From positions 2,418,001 through 2,482,000 of the forward strand of contig NZ_CP118100.1 in NCBI RefSeq assembly GCF_028747645.1: 64,000 nt of DNA. Direction: 5' to 3'. The position numbers and the translations under genes are program-made. Numbering within the stretch: the first letter of the stretch is position 1; each line of letters opens with the position of its first letter. This document shows positions 53,001 to 62,461 of this stretch, piece by piece. This DNA comes from Microbacterium esteraromaticum (GTDB lineage Bacteria; Actinomycetota; Actinomycetes; Actinomycetales; Microbacteriaceae). The notes below the pieces were generated by a model that worked only from the letters and a program-made list of their open reading frames with translations, had not been told where the DNA came from and did no database searches.

Positions 53001-54482
53001 GTGACTCAGCGACCTCTTCCGCGCATCGCGATCGCCGGTATGGCCATCGAATCGAGCACGTTCTCCCCCCACCGCGCCGAAGCGCGCGACTTCCAGCGTT
53101 TCGAAGGCGACGACCTGGTGCAGCGATACACCTCGTTCCGCGACGGCACCCACCTCGATGCCGCCGAATGGCTGCCCGTCTACTACGCTCGCGCGATCCC
53201 CGGTGGAGCCGTGCTGCGCGAGGTCTACGACGAGATCAAGGCCCGCATTCTCGACGGACTGCGCACGCTCGTCGCCGAGGCTCCGCTCGACGGACTCTTC
53301 TTCGACATCCACGGTGCGATGAGCGTCGACGGCTTCGAAGACGCCGAAGGCGACCTCATCACGGCCATCCGTGAGGTGATCGGCGCCGACGCGATCGTCT
53401 CGGCCTCCATGGACCTGCACGGCAACGTCTCCGACCCTCTCGTCTCGCAGGTCGACATCATCACCTGCTATCGACTCGCGCCCCACGAAGACACGTGGGA
53501 GACCCGTGACCGTGCGATCAAGAACCTCATCGAGGCGTTGCAGCAGGGCACGAAGCCACGCAGGGCGCACGTCATGGTGCCAATATTGCTTCCGGGCGAG
53601 AAGACCTCGACCCGCGTCGAGCCGGCGAAGAGCCTCTACGCCCGCATCGACGAGGTCGAGCAGCGGCCGGGTATCATCGACGCCGCGATCTGGATCGGCT
53701 ACGCCTGGGCCGATGAGCCGCGTTGCCACGGCGTCGTCGTGGTGACCGGCACCGATGATGGGGCGATCGCGACGGGAGCCGAAGAACTGGGGCAGGCCTT
53801 CTGGAACGTGCGCGACGACTTCGAGTTCGTCGGCCCTCCGGGAACCCTCGCCGAGGGGGTAGACGCGGGGCTCGCCGCGGTCGACACTCCCTACTTCATC
53901 AGCGACTCGGGCGACAACCCGGGCGCCGGAGGCACGGGCGACGTGACCTGGACGCTCGCCCAGCTACTGCAGGACGAGCGCCTCACCACCGAGGGTGCGC
54001 CCACCGTGCTGGTCGGCTCAATCTTCGACAAGGGAGCGCTCGCCGAACTGCGCCGGCGCACCGTCGGAGAGACGGTCACCGTCACCGCCGGCGCCCGTGT
54101 CGACCACGGCCCGCACGGCCCGGTTGAGATCACAGGCGTGCTCCACAGCCTGCACGAGGGAGACGTCGACGCAGGAGGGATTGCCGTGATCCGCGTCGGC
54201 GGCCTGTACGCGATCATCACCGAGTTCCGCAAGGCGTACCACGAGATCGCCGACTTCACCTCGATCGGACTCGACCCTGCAACCGCGCAGATCGTCGTCA
54301 CCAAGATCGGCTACCTCGAACCGACCCTCTACGACGCACAGCACGGATGGACGCTGGCGCTAACGCCCGGTGGCGTAGACCAGGATCTGCAGCGGCTCGG
54401 GCATCACCGCATCCAGCGACCAATGTTCCCCTTCGACAGCTTCGACGGCGATCCGGAGCTCTCCGCACGTCTCTTCGGCTGA
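53001..54482 (+). CDS. M81 family metallopeptidase (MlrC-like)
   Basis: 493 residues, the usual length. MlrC N-terminal domain (IAIAGMAIESSTFSPHRAEARDF, DGLFFDIHGAMSVDGFEDAEGDL, DLHGNVSD) with candidate zinc ligands Asp/His in DIHGAM and DLHGN, and MlrC C-terminal domain (SDSGDNPGAGGTGD). Known members act on small cyclic or linear peptides such as linearised microcystin. TAAGCT is 6 bases before the GTG, so probably leaderless. A dyad atctt-cgca-aagat (52948-52961) lies upstream. Confidence 0.9.
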   Translation: MTQRPLPRIAIAGMAIESSTFSPHRAEARDFQRFEGDDLVQRYTSFRDGTHLDAAEWLPVYYARAIPGGAVLREVYDEIKARILDGLRTLVAEAPLDGLFFDIHGAMSVDGFEDAEGDLITAIREVIGADAIVSASMDLHGNVSDPLVSQVDIITCYRLAPHEDTWETRDRAIKNLIEALQQGTKPRRAHVMVPILLPGEKTSTRVEPAKSLYARIDEVEQRPGIIDAAIWIGYAWADEPRCHGVVVVTGTDDGAIATGAEELGQAFWNVRDDFEFVGPPGTLAEGVDAGLAAVDTPYFISDSGDNPGAGGTGDVTWTLAQLLQDERLTTEGAPTVLVGSIFDKGALAELRRRTVGETVTVTAGARVDHGPHGPVEITGVLHSLHEGDVDAGGIAVIRVGGLYAIITEFRKAYHEIADFTSIGLDPATAQIVVTKIGYLEPTLYDAQHGWTLALTPGGVDQDLQRLGHHRIQRPMFPFDSFDGDPELSARLFG

Positions 54483-54614
54483 TCACGCACCCGAGCTCGC
54501 GATCGTCCCCGCGTCTGGAGGGACAGTCGCGAGCTCTGCCGCGAGCGTGCTGTGGTGCGTGAATCCACGGAGACGCTGCACGCAGTATTCACTTCATTCG
54601 AAATCATAAAAAGT

Positions 54615-54634
54615 TAGTTACTCAACCGTAACTA
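54615..54634. promoter_or_regulatory. Candidate operator in the AT-rich promoter region of the Dpp operon
   Basis: Inverted repeat tagttac (54615-54621) / gtaacta (54628-54634) in a 250-base gap (54483-54733) that is strikingly AT-rich for this genome. ROK repressors bind AT-rich dyads, so the regulator at 51758 is a candidate. aaggagg precedes the next ATG. Confidence 0.45.
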
Positions 54635-54733
54635 GGTAAACATTGCAAGCAGACTTTCTTCGTGAATAATTGAAACTGCGTCGAGAAAACTACGAACCAA
54701 TGCTCGTCTCGACCGTGTAAACAAGGAGGTTTA

Positions 54734-56548
54734 ATGCGCAAGTCAGCGATGCGACGGCTCGTAGCTCCCCTGAGCTTCATGGCAGCGGCGGCTCTCGTCG
54801 TGACCGGATGCGCGGCATCCGGCGGCGAAGGCACCGGCAGTGCCGACGCCAAGGACTCGGTCAGCTACGCCCTGCCGGCAGGCACGGGACCCAACTGGAT
54901 CCTGCCGATCTCGAGCCCCGACACGATGGCCACGCACAACAGCGCGATCAAGGCCACCATGTGGCCGCGTCTGTTCGAGTACAACGGCACAAGCGGAAAG
55001 ATGGAGTGGGACCAGAAGGCCTCCGCCGCGAAGTCCTACAAGTTCAGTGACGACAACCTGTCGGTCACCATCACGCTCAACGACCTCAACTGGTCGGACG
55101 GAGAACCCGTCACCTCGCGCGACGTCGAGTTCTGGTACAACCTCGTGCGTTTCAACGCTGAGAAGACCGGAGGCTACTCGGCCGGCCGCATCCCCGACAA
55201 CATCACGGCCTTCGAGATCGTCGACGACAAGAACTTCACGCTGACCTTCGACAAGGTTTACAACGAGGAGTTCCTGCTCGCCAACCAGCTCAGCCTCGTC
55301 TACCCCATGCCACAGCACGCGTGGGACAAGACCAGCGCAGACGGCGAGATCGGTGACTTCGACCGCGACAGCGCGACGGCCGTCGAGGTCTTCGACTACC
55401 TCTTCGCCGAGGCGAAGGACATGAAGACCTACGCCACGAACGAGCTGTGGAAGACCGTCTCGGGACCATACACGGTCAAGAGCTGGTCGGACTCGGGTGA
55501 GGTCGTGCTCACCGCGAACAAGGAGTACACCGGCGAGGACAAGCCCTCGATCGCCGAGGTCACCTTCCTTCCCTTCACCTCGGCGGACGCGGAGATGAAC
55601 GCCGTGCGCTCGGGTGAGGTCGACTACGGCTACGTCACCAGTGCGCAACTCACCAATGAGCAGCAGTTCACCGACCTCGGCTACAAGGTCGAGCCGTGGG
55701 CCGGCTGGTCGATCACCTACATGCCCTACAACTTCGCCAACCCGGACAAGGGCGCGTTCTACAAGCAGCTTTATGTGCGTCAGGCACTGCAGCACGCCGT
55801 CGACCAGGAGACCATCTCCGAGGTCGTCTGGCACGGCGCTGCGACTCCCGACTATGGCCCCGTGCCGCAGACCCAGGACTCGGCCTACCTCTCGGACGAG
55901 CAGAAGAACAACCCCTACCCCTTTGATCAGGAGAAGGCAGAAGAGCTGTTCTCGAACCACGGATGGACGAAGAACTCCGACGGCATCTTCGAGTGCACCA
56001 CGCCCGGTGTCGGCGACGCAGCGTGCGGCGACGGCATCGCCGCGGGTACGAAGGCTGAGATCGTCGTCACCACGCAGAACGGCTCGCAGGAAACCGACAA
56101 CATGATGGCAGAGATCCAGTCGTCGCTCGCCAAGGTGGGCGTCGCGATGACAATCGACGCCAAGCCGCTGGACTCGGTGCTCACCGAGGCGCAGTCGTGC
56201 AAGGCTGAGGGCTCGACCACCTGCTCGTGGGAGCTCGTTTTCTTCGGCACGGCCGGCTCGTGGTACTTCCCCGCCTACCCGACGGGTGAGCGGGTCTTCG
56301 CCAAGGACACCAAGTGGAACGCCGGTCAGTACGACAACCCCGAGGCCGAAGAGCTCATCAACCAGATGACCGCTTCCACCGACTCGGAGATCGCTCAGAA
56401 GTACTCGGCTCTACTGGCCACCGACCTGCCCGTGATGTGGATGCCCAACCCGGTGTACCAGGTCTCGGTCATCAAGGACGGCCTGGACATCGCGCACCAG
56501 GACCCGGGTGCGTCGTTCTTCCCGCAGCGCTGGTCCTGGACCAAGTGA
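54734..56548 (+). CDS. Peptide-binding lipoprotein of ABC importer (family 5)
   Basis: 604 residues. Lipoprotein signal with lipobox LVVTGC (MAAAALVVTGCAAS). Family 5 binding fold with LNWSDGEPVTSRDVEFWYNLV, YLRQAL-like YVRQALQHAVDQETI and RWSWTK at the end. Captures peptides or glycopeptides for the permeases that follow. Near-consensus ribosome site aaggagg before ATG 54734. First gene of the dppABCDF-like operon. Confidence 0.9.
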   Translation: MRKSAMRRLVAPLSFMAAAALVVTGCAASGGEGTGSADAKDSVSYALPAGTGPNWILPISSPDTMATHNSAIKATMWPRLFEYNGTSGKMEWDQKASAAKSYKFSDDNLSVTITLNDLNWSDGEPVTSRDVEFWYNLVRFNAEKTGGYSAGRIPDNITAFEIVDDKNFTLTFDKVYNEEFLLANQLSLVYPMPQHAWDKTSADGEIGDFDRDSATAVEVFDYLFAEAKDMKTYATNELWKTVSGPYTVKSWSDSGEVVLTANKEYTGEDKPSIAEVTFLPFTSADAEMNAVRSGEVDYGYVTSAQLTNEQQFTDLGYKVEPWAGWSITYMPYNFANPDKGAFYKQLYVRQALQHAVDQETISEVVWHGAATPDYGPVPQTQDSAYLSDEQKNNPYPFDQEKAEELFSNHGWTKNSDGIFECTTPGVGDAACGDGIAAGTKAEIVVTTQNGSQETDNMMAEIQSSLAKVGVAMTIDAKPLDSVLTEAQSCKAEGSTTCSWELVFFGTAGSWYFPAYPTGERVFAKDTKWNAGQYDNPEAEELINQMTASTDSEIAQKYSALLATDLPVMWMPNPVYQVSVIKDGLDIAHQDPGASFFPQRWSWTK

Positions 56549-56592
56549 GCTGAACACCTCCGCGACGACGAAGTAAAAGCAAAGGCACAACC

Positions 56593-57600
56593 ATGGCGCA
56601 AGCAGCGCGAAGTACGACACGGACGACGAGCAATCGCTTCGGGATCTGGAAGTTCCTGGCCCGGAGAATCGTCCAAGGCGTCATCGTCATCCTGATCGTG
56701 ACGCTGATCGTCTTCGCGCTGCTGCACCTGGCCATGCCGCAGGGCCCGGCACTGGGCATCCTGGGCATGCAGGCCACGCAGGAGCAGATCGACGCCTTCA
56801 ACAAGGCGAATGGCTATGACCTGCCTCTCTGGCAGCAGTACCTTAACTTCGTCGCGCAACTCGCTGTCGGCGACCTGGGCGATTCGTTCACGCTGAATCG
56901 CCCGGTCGCCGATGCGATCGGCCAACGTCTGCCTAAGACATTGGTGCTGGCGCTCATCTCGATGCTGGTGGCTCTGCTCATCGCCATCCCGATGGGCATC
57001 TACCAGGCCATGCGCCGCGGCAAGATCGGCGACTACATCTTCACAACATGGAACTTCATCATCTACTCAACGCCGTCGTTCTTCCTCGGCCTCGTGTTGG
57101 TGATCATCTTCTCGCAGTGGCTGCGGTGGGCTCCGGCTCTCGCACCCCAGGGCGACACGGTCGCCGATGTGCTGTCGAAGCCGGCGGGGCTCATCCTTCC
57201 GATCGCAACGGCCGCCCTCGGGATCATCGCGACGATCTCGCGCTATATGCGTTCGGCGACGATCGACAACCTCTCGGAGGACTACGTCCGCACGGCACGC
57301 GCGAAAGGAACGCCGATGTCGGTGGTCATCCGCCGCCACGTGGTGCGCAACTCACTGACGCCCGTCGTCGCGATGCTCGGCTACTACCTCCCCGTAATGT
57401 TCGGCGGCATGATCGTCGTCGAATCGCTCTTCAACTACCCCGGAATGGGGCTGCTCTTCTGGACGAGCGCCCAGACCGGCGACTACCCCGTTCTGCTCGG
57501 CTGCGTGATGGTCATCGCTATCGCCACGGTCGTCGGCTCACTGCTGGCCGACCTCACGCAGGCGCTGCTGAACCCCCGCACCCGAGGTGAGCTGTCATGA
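56593..57600 (+). CDS. Peptide ABC transporter permease, DppB type
   Basis: 335 residues, six membrane segments. KANGYDLPLWQQYLNFVAQLAVGDLGDSF and the EAA loop EDYVRTARAKGTPMSVVIRRHVVRNSL are DppB/OppB signatures. Overlaps the next gene by 4 bases. Confidence 0.92.
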   Translation: MAQAARSTTRTTSNRFGIWKFLARRIVQGVIVILIVTLIVFALLHLAMPQGPALGILGMQATQEQIDAFNKANGYDLPLWQQYLNFVAQLAVGDLGDSFTLNRPVADAIGQRLPKTLVLALISMLVALLIAIPMGIYQAMRRGKIGDYIFTTWNFIIYSTPSFFLGLVLVIIFSQWLRWAPALAPQGDTVADVLSKPAGLILPIATAALGIIATISRYMRSATIDNLSEDYVRTARAKGTPMSVVIRRHVVRNSLTPVVAMLGYYLPVMFGGMIVVESLFNYPGMGLLFWTSAQTGDYPVLLGCVMVIAIATVVGSLLADLTQALLNPRTRGELS

Positions 57601-58484
57601 CGACCACCACAATGATCCTCGCCGGCTCCCCGTCCGGCTCTCCGTTCCTCCGCGGAATGCGTCGGTTCCGGCAGAACAAGCTCGCGATGTTCGGGCTCGT
57701 CGTCCTGGCGCTGTTCCTGCTCTTCTGCTTCGTCGGCCCGCTCGTGCACCCGACCGATCAGGTGCACACCGACCTGAGAAACACGATGCTTCCTCCCGGC
57801 ACTGCCGGGCACCCGCTCGGCACGGACGACGTCGGATACGACGTGCTCGGTCGCCTCATGATCGGCGGGCAGATCTCGATCCTGATCGGTCTCGCCGCCG
57901 GTGTGCTGGCGACCGTAATCGGCACACTCTGGGGCGCCGTCGCCGGCTACGTCGGCGGTGCGATGGATGCCGTGATGATGCGTGTCGTCGACGCCGGTAT
58001 CGCGATTCCCGCGACATTCTTGCTGCTGATCCTCTCGGCGATCATGAAGCCATCGGTGCCGCTGATGATCATCGTGATTGGTCTGGTCTCGTGGCTGGTT
58101 CCGGCGCGTCTGGTGCGCGCCGAGTCGATCTCACTGAAGTCGCGCGAGTATGTTCTGGCGCTGCGAGCGATGGGCGGCACGCACGGACGCGCCGTGCTGA
58201 AGCACATCGTGCCGAACACGGTGGGAACGATCGTCGTGAACGCGACGTTCCAGGTCGCCGATGCGATCCTCCTCGTCGCCTACGTCTCGTTCCTCGGTAT
58301 GGGACTGCAGAAGCCCGCGACCGACTGGGGCGCCATGCTCACAAGCGGCATGCAGTACACCTACGCGGGCGCCTGGTGGCTGATCTTCCCCGCCGGCATC
58401 TGCATCGTGCTGGTCGTCGTCGCGTTCAACGCAATTGGTGACGGCCTACGCGACTTCTTCGACGTGAAGGGACGCGACCGTTGA
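57597..58484 (+). CDS. Peptide ABC transporter permease, DppC type
   Basis: 295 residues. N-terminal OppC_N region (FRQNKLAMFGLVVLALFLLFCFVGPLV), HPLGTDDVGYDVLGRLMIGG, and the EAA loop KSREYVLALRAMGGTHGRAVLKHIVPN. Partner of the previous permease, with ATGA overlap at its start and TTGA overlap with the ATPase at its end. Confidence 0.92.
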   Translation: MTTTTMILAGSPSGSPFLRGMRRFRQNKLAMFGLVVLALFLLFCFVGPLVHPTDQVHTDLRNTMLPPGTAGHPLGTDDVGYDVLGRLMIGGQISILIGLAAGVLATVIGTLWGAVAGYVGGAMDAVMMRVVDAGIAIPATFLLLILSAIMKPSVPLMIIVIGLVSWLVPARLVRAESISLKSREYVLALRAMGGTHGRAVLKHIVPNTVGTIVVNATFQVADAILLVAYVSFLGMGLQKPATDWGAMLTSGMQYTYAGAWWLIFPAGICIVLVVVAFNAIGDGLRDFFDVKGRDR

Positions 58485-60154
58485 GCGCGAACGCACCTCT
58501 GCTGAGTATCCGTGACCTGAGCGTCACCTTCCGCACCGACAGCGGTCCGGTCGAAGCGGTCAAGGGCATCAACCTCGAGATCAACGCTGGCGAGGTCCTG
58601 GCGCTTGTCGGCGAGTCAGGGTCGGGCAAGTCGGTGACCGCGATGTCGATCCTCCAACTGCTGCCCTCGACAGCGACCCGCACAGGATCCATCGTGATGG
58701 ACGGTCGCGAGCTCACCGCACTGACCGAGGCGCAGATGAACGGCGTGCGCGGGCAGGAGATCTCGATGATCTTCCAGGAGCCGATGACGGCACTGAACCC
58801 CTCGATGCGCATCGGCGATCAGATCGCCGAGGCTCTGCTCAACCACGGCAAGGCGACGAAGTCCGAAGCCCGCAAGCAGGCCGTCGAACTGCTGCGCCGG
58901 GTGGGCATTCCCGAGCCGGAGCGTCGCGCGGTCGGCTATGCGCATGAGATGTCTGGTGGCCAGCGACAGCGCGTCGTGATCGCGATCGCTCTGGCCTGCG
59001 AGCCGAAGCTCATCATCGCCGACGAGCCGACGACGGCCCTCGATGTCACCGTGCAGGCCGAGATCCTCGATCTGATCCGTGATCTGGCAACCGAGCGGGG
59101 GACGGCATTTCTGCTCGTCACCCACAACATGGGCGTCGTGGCCGATATCGCCGATCGGGTGGCCGTCATGTACCGCGGTGACATGGTCGAGGTCGGAACG
59201 ACCGCGCGCGTGCTGCAGCAGCCCGAGGCCGACTACACCAAGCACCTGCTCTCCGCTGTGCCGCGGTTGCCCGAGACCGGCACCGTCGAACTCACTGAGC
59301 CCGCGTCTGCCCCGGAGGTGACGCCGGTGCTGTCGCTGCGTGAAGCGAGCGTGACCTACCGCAAGGCAGGTCAGATCTTCACTGCCCTCGATGCAGTGTC
59401 GATCGATATCGCGCCGGGCGAGATTCTCGGGCTCGTCGGCGAATCAGGATCAGGCAAGTCGACGCTCGGAAAGGTCGCACTGGGCCTCGCGCCGATGTCG
59501 GGCGGCGAGCTACACCTGTTCGGAAAGAAGGTCGGCCGCGGCGGTGCTCGCGGCCGCGACGAGCGTCGTCTGCGCGGTCGCGTGGGAGCTGTGTTCCAGG
59601 ATCCGGGTTCGAGCCTCGACCCGCGCACCACGATCGCTGAGGCCATCGCCGAACCGCTCATCGTGCAGCGGGCGACCCATCCGATCTCGAGCCGCGACCG
59701 GACGGCACGGGTGAGCGAGCTGCTCGAGGCCGTCGAGCTTCCCGCAGCCTACGCGACCCGCTATCCGCACGAGCTATCCGGTGGTCAGCGTCAGCGCATC
59801 GGCCTCGCGCGGGCCATCGCGCTGGAGCCGGAGCTGATCATCGCCGACGAGCCAACAAGCGCACTCGATGTCTCGGTGCAAGCGGCCGTGCTCAAGGTGC
59901 TGCGCGAACTGCAGCAGCGCATGCACTTCGCCTGCCTATTCATCAGCCATGACCTCGCTGTCGTGCATGAGTTCTCCGACCGCGTGGCCGTCATGTACGC
60001 CGGGCAGATCGTCGAGCTCGGTCGCACCGACAACGTCCTGCTGCATCCGGAACACCCCTACAGTCGACGCCTGCTGGCATCCGTTCCGGTGCCCGACCCG
60101 GCCGTGCAGTCCGAACGCCGCCTCGCGCGCCTTGCAACTAGGAGCGTGGGGTGA
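58481..60154 (+). CDS. Peptide ABC transporter, fused DppD-DppF ATPase
   Basis: 557 residues from TTG 58481. Two complete ATPase domains in one chain: first with GESGSGKSV, MSGGQRQR and LIIADEPTTALDV; second (from about 285) with GESGSGKST, LSGGQRQR and LIIADEPTSALDV. The fusion replaces separate DppD and DppF and is common in actinomycetes. Confidence 0.92.
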   Translation: MSANAPLLSIRDLSVTFRTDSGPVEAVKGINLEINAGEVLALVGESGSGKSVTAMSILQLLPSTATRTGSIVMDGRELTALTEAQMNGVRGQEISMIFQEPMTALNPSMRIGDQIAEALLNHGKATKSEARKQAVELLRRVGIPEPERRAVGYAHEMSGGQRQRVVIAIALACEPKLIIADEPTTALDVTVQAEILDLIRDLATERGTAFLLVTHNMGVVADIADRVAVMYRGDMVEVGTTARVLQQPEADYTKHLLSAVPRLPETGTVELTEPASAPEVTPVLSLREASVTYRKAGQIFTALDAVSIDIAPGEILGLVGESGSGKSTLGKVALGLAPMSGGELHLFGKKVGRGGARGRDERRLRGRVGAVFQDPGSSLDPRTTIAEAIAEPLIVQRATHPISSRDRTARVSELLEAVELPAAYATRYPHELSGGQRQRIGLARAIALEPELIIADEPTSALDVSVQAAVLKVLRELQQRMHFACLFISHDLAVVHEFSDRVAVMYAGQIVELGRTDNVLLHPEHPYSRRLLASVPVPDPAVQSERRLARLATRSVG

Positions 60155-61083
60155 TCGCAGTGCCCGCGATGACTGCTGCCGTTGTGCTCGGCCTCGATGT
60201 CGGAGGCTCGAGCGTGAAGTATCGGCTTGCCTCCGCAGACGATTCGGATCGGATGCCAAATGCGCTCGCCGAAGGCAGTGTAACGACGCCGGCTGACGAC
60301 CCCGTCCAGGGCCTTGCCGCGATCGCCCGGCAGGTAACAGGCGAGAACCGACTTGTCGCCGTCACGGTTGCGGTCCCAGGACTGGTCGACGAGACCTCCG
60401 GCACTGTCCGGCGCTCGGCGAATCTGCCCGCGCTCGACGGCCTTCCCCTCGGGCCGGACCTTGCGGCCCGACTGGGAGTTCCGGTCTCGGTCATCAATGA
60501 CGGGCGCGCGGCTGCAGTCGCCGAGGCCCGATGGGGAGCAGGTGCGGGTGCCAACGACGTGTTCACGCTCGCGCTCGGTACCGGCATCGCAGGATCGCAC
60601 ATCGTCGCAGGATGCGTCGTCGATGGCGCGCACGGCGTCGCCGGTGAGCTCGGGCACATCGTGGTCGAGCCGGACGGAATGGCCTGCAGATGCGGGCAGA
60701 AGGGCTGCCTGGAGACGGTGGTAGGGGCGCCGGCTCTGCGGCGCGCCTGGCACGCAGCAGGTGGCAGCGGGTCACCCAAGCACCTCCTGGCGGCGTACGA
60801 GACGGGTGACGAGCGCGCCCAGGAGGTTGTCGAGCGCGGCGCGGGCGCGCTGGCAGACGCGATCGTCACGCTGCTTGCACTGGTCGATCCGGGCGTCATC
60901 GTGATCGGCGGCGGGCTGGCGAGCGCCCCACATCGCATCGTGGAGCGCACCACCGCTCTGGTGGCCGAGCGAGCGACGTTCCACCACGTTCCGCGGATAC
61001 TCCCGGCACGTCTCGGCAAGTGGGCGGGTGCTGTGGGAACGGCGGCAGAGGCGCGGGCGCTCAGTCGTCGCGTCCCGGCGTGA
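60151..61083 (+). CDS. ROK family sugar kinase
   Basis: 310 residues; GTG at 60151 overlaps the ATPase stop. Phosphate motif GLDVGGSSVKYRLAS, catalytic Asp in VINDGRAAAVAEARWGAG, LALGTGIAGSHI, ELGHIV and the zinc motif CRCGQKGCLE. No HTH domain, so a kinase of glucose or N-acetylamino sugar type. At the end of a peptide importer operon it suggests the cargo carries a sugar, for example a muropeptide; this is inference. Confidence 0.88.
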   Translation: MIAVPAMTAAVVLGLDVGGSSVKYRLASADDSDRMPNALAEGSVTTPADDPVQGLAAIARQVTGENRLVAVTVAVPGLVDETSGTVRRSANLPALDGLPLGPDLAARLGVPVSVINDGRAAAVAEARWGAGAGANDVFTLALGTGIAGSHIVAGCVVDGAHGVAGELGHIVVEPDGMACRCGQKGCLETVVGAPALRRAWHAAGGSGSPKHLLAAYETGDERAQEVVERGAGALADAIVTLLALVDPGVIVIGGGLASAPHRIVERTTALVAERATFHHVPRILPARLGKWAGAVGTAAEARALSRRVPA

Positions 61084-61113
61084 GCGCACCGCGACGCTAT
61101 TGCCCGGGGCCGC

Positions 61114-61311
61114 TCAGCGGACGCTCGCGATGAGCTCTTCCACGCGACCGCCGAACTCTACGCGGATGGGACGCATCGGCTTGACGCCCAAATCAGGTCG
61201 ACGCCTAAAGATCTCGTTGCGCGGTAGCGCCGCATCAAGCACATCCGCCGAGCCGCGGACGCTCGGCGGTGCTCTCATTCGGGTCGTTCGGGTCCCACTT
61301 GGTGTTGCCAC
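61114..61311 (-). pseudogene. Unidentified C-terminal gene fragment
   Basis: The gap 61084-61454 holds one protein-like piece on the minus strand: LDAALPRNEIFRRRPDLGVKPMRPIRVEFGGRVEEL before a stop at 61114. The start region is not convincing, and a neighbouring frame just upstream reads AICGNTKWDPNDPNE, so it may be the frameshifted end of a lost gene. Family unknown. Confidence 0.3.
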
Positions 61312-61454
61312 AGATCGCGCGCACGAGGCCGGACACGGACGCAGTCATACCGATAGCAGGCTGAGATCAGAAGTGTAGGTCCGCTGATTCTCTCTCGCTG
61401 TCCGCTCTCCGAAGACTGGGCACCCGCGCACCACCTCATAGATAGGCTGTGGCC

Positions 61455-62246
61455 ATGACGAGCCAGCTCCCGCCGCCAGGGTGGTACCCGACTCCCTCCG
61501 GTGAGATGCAGTGGTGGGACGGCTCTGCCTGGTCAGAGCCGTCACCACAGCCGACGACTCACACTGCGGGGCCCGCCACAGCGCGCACAGGGTCCGCAAC
61601 GGCGGCGTTGATCGTCGGCATCGGCGCATTTCTGATTGGCTGGCTCCCGATTATCGGCGCGATCATCGGCGTCATCGGGGTCGCGCTTGGCGCAAGCGCC
61701 CTCCTGAAACGCCAGCCCAAGGGGCGTGCGGTCACCGGCATCGTGCTGTCCGCTCTCGCGACCGTGTTCTCGATCGTCGTGACCATCGCTGTCGGGCTCA
61801 CCCCTCCGGCCGAGGTCGCACCGTCGAGCTCCTCGTCGCCGGCTGCCGAAGAGCCGTCCGACGACGAGCCAGAAGACGCCAGTAGCGAGGAGATCGAGCC
61901 GGCGACACCCGCTGAGCCTGCAGAGCCCCCGACGAAGAGCACCGACACGACGATGACCGACCTGGGCTGGTCGATCTACGAGAGCGGCAACATCTACTTC
62001 CGGTTCGCCGACAAGAGCAGCTACACCTGCGGATACACTCGCTGCTCCTATGACGAGGTCATGACGATCAGCGGCTGCCCGAACATGCTCTACGTCGAAG
62101 CCAGCCTCTTGCAGGGCGACACCGTCGTCGGAATGACCAACGACGCCCTCGGCCAAGTGCGTCCCGAAGAGAGCGCGTTGGCACACCTACAGGACTTCAA
62201 CGACAGCGCGGATACCTTCAGGCTCTCGGAGATCGCCTGCTACTGA
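61455..62246 (+). CDS. DUF2510 membrane protein with extracytoplasmic domain
   Basis: 263 residues from ATG 61455; TAGGCT is 6 bases upstream, so leaderless and favouring this start over GTG 61449. DUF2510 motif (PPPGWYPTPSGEMQWWDGSAWSE) in the cytoplasm, two membrane segments (about 48-78 and 93-118), a Glu/Ser/Pro-rich linker and a C-terminal domain with four cysteines (YTCGYTRCSYDEVM, SGCPNML, IACY), which can form two disulphides outside. Function unknown. Confidence 0.75.
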   Translation: MTSQLPPPGWYPTPSGEMQWWDGSAWSEPSPQPTTHTAGPATARTGSATAALIVGIGAFLIGWLPIIGAIIGVIGVALGASALLKRQPKGRAVTGIVLSALATVFSIVVTIAVGLTPPAEVAPSSSSSPAAEEPSDDEPEDASSEEIEPATPAEPAEPPTKSTDTTMTDLGWSIYESGNIYFRFADKSSYTCGYTRCSYDEVMTISGCPNMLYVEASLLQGDTVVGMTNDALGQVRPEESALAHLQDFNDSADTFRLSEIACY

Positions 62247-62320
62247 CACGGAGACGAGAAGCGCCCAGCACCCCACCCATCGACACAGCCGATGTCCCCG
62301 GCATCGATACACTCGCATCC

Positions 62321-62461
62321 ATGTGCACATCGGACGAGCCGAAGGCTGTCGGCGCGATCATCGGCGAGCGAGTGCGCGCGCGCCGCGAGCTCGATGCACG
62401 CACGGCGGCTACGGCAACCACTGCTTCCGGCACGAACGACACGAAGAGAGATGCACGATGA
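62321..62461 (+). CDS. 46-residue HTH-like ORF coupled to hsdM
   Basis: TACACT (62308-62313) lies 7 bases before the ATG, the leaderless pattern seen at many starts here. The frame (AVGAIIGERVRARRELDARTA in the middle) resembles the first helix of XRE-type regulators, and it ends at 62459-62461, overlapping the hsdM ATG as ATGA. Either a truncated control protein or a coupling leader. Confidence 0.5.
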   Translation: MCTSDEPKAVGAIIGERVRARRELDARTAATATTASGTNDTKRDAR

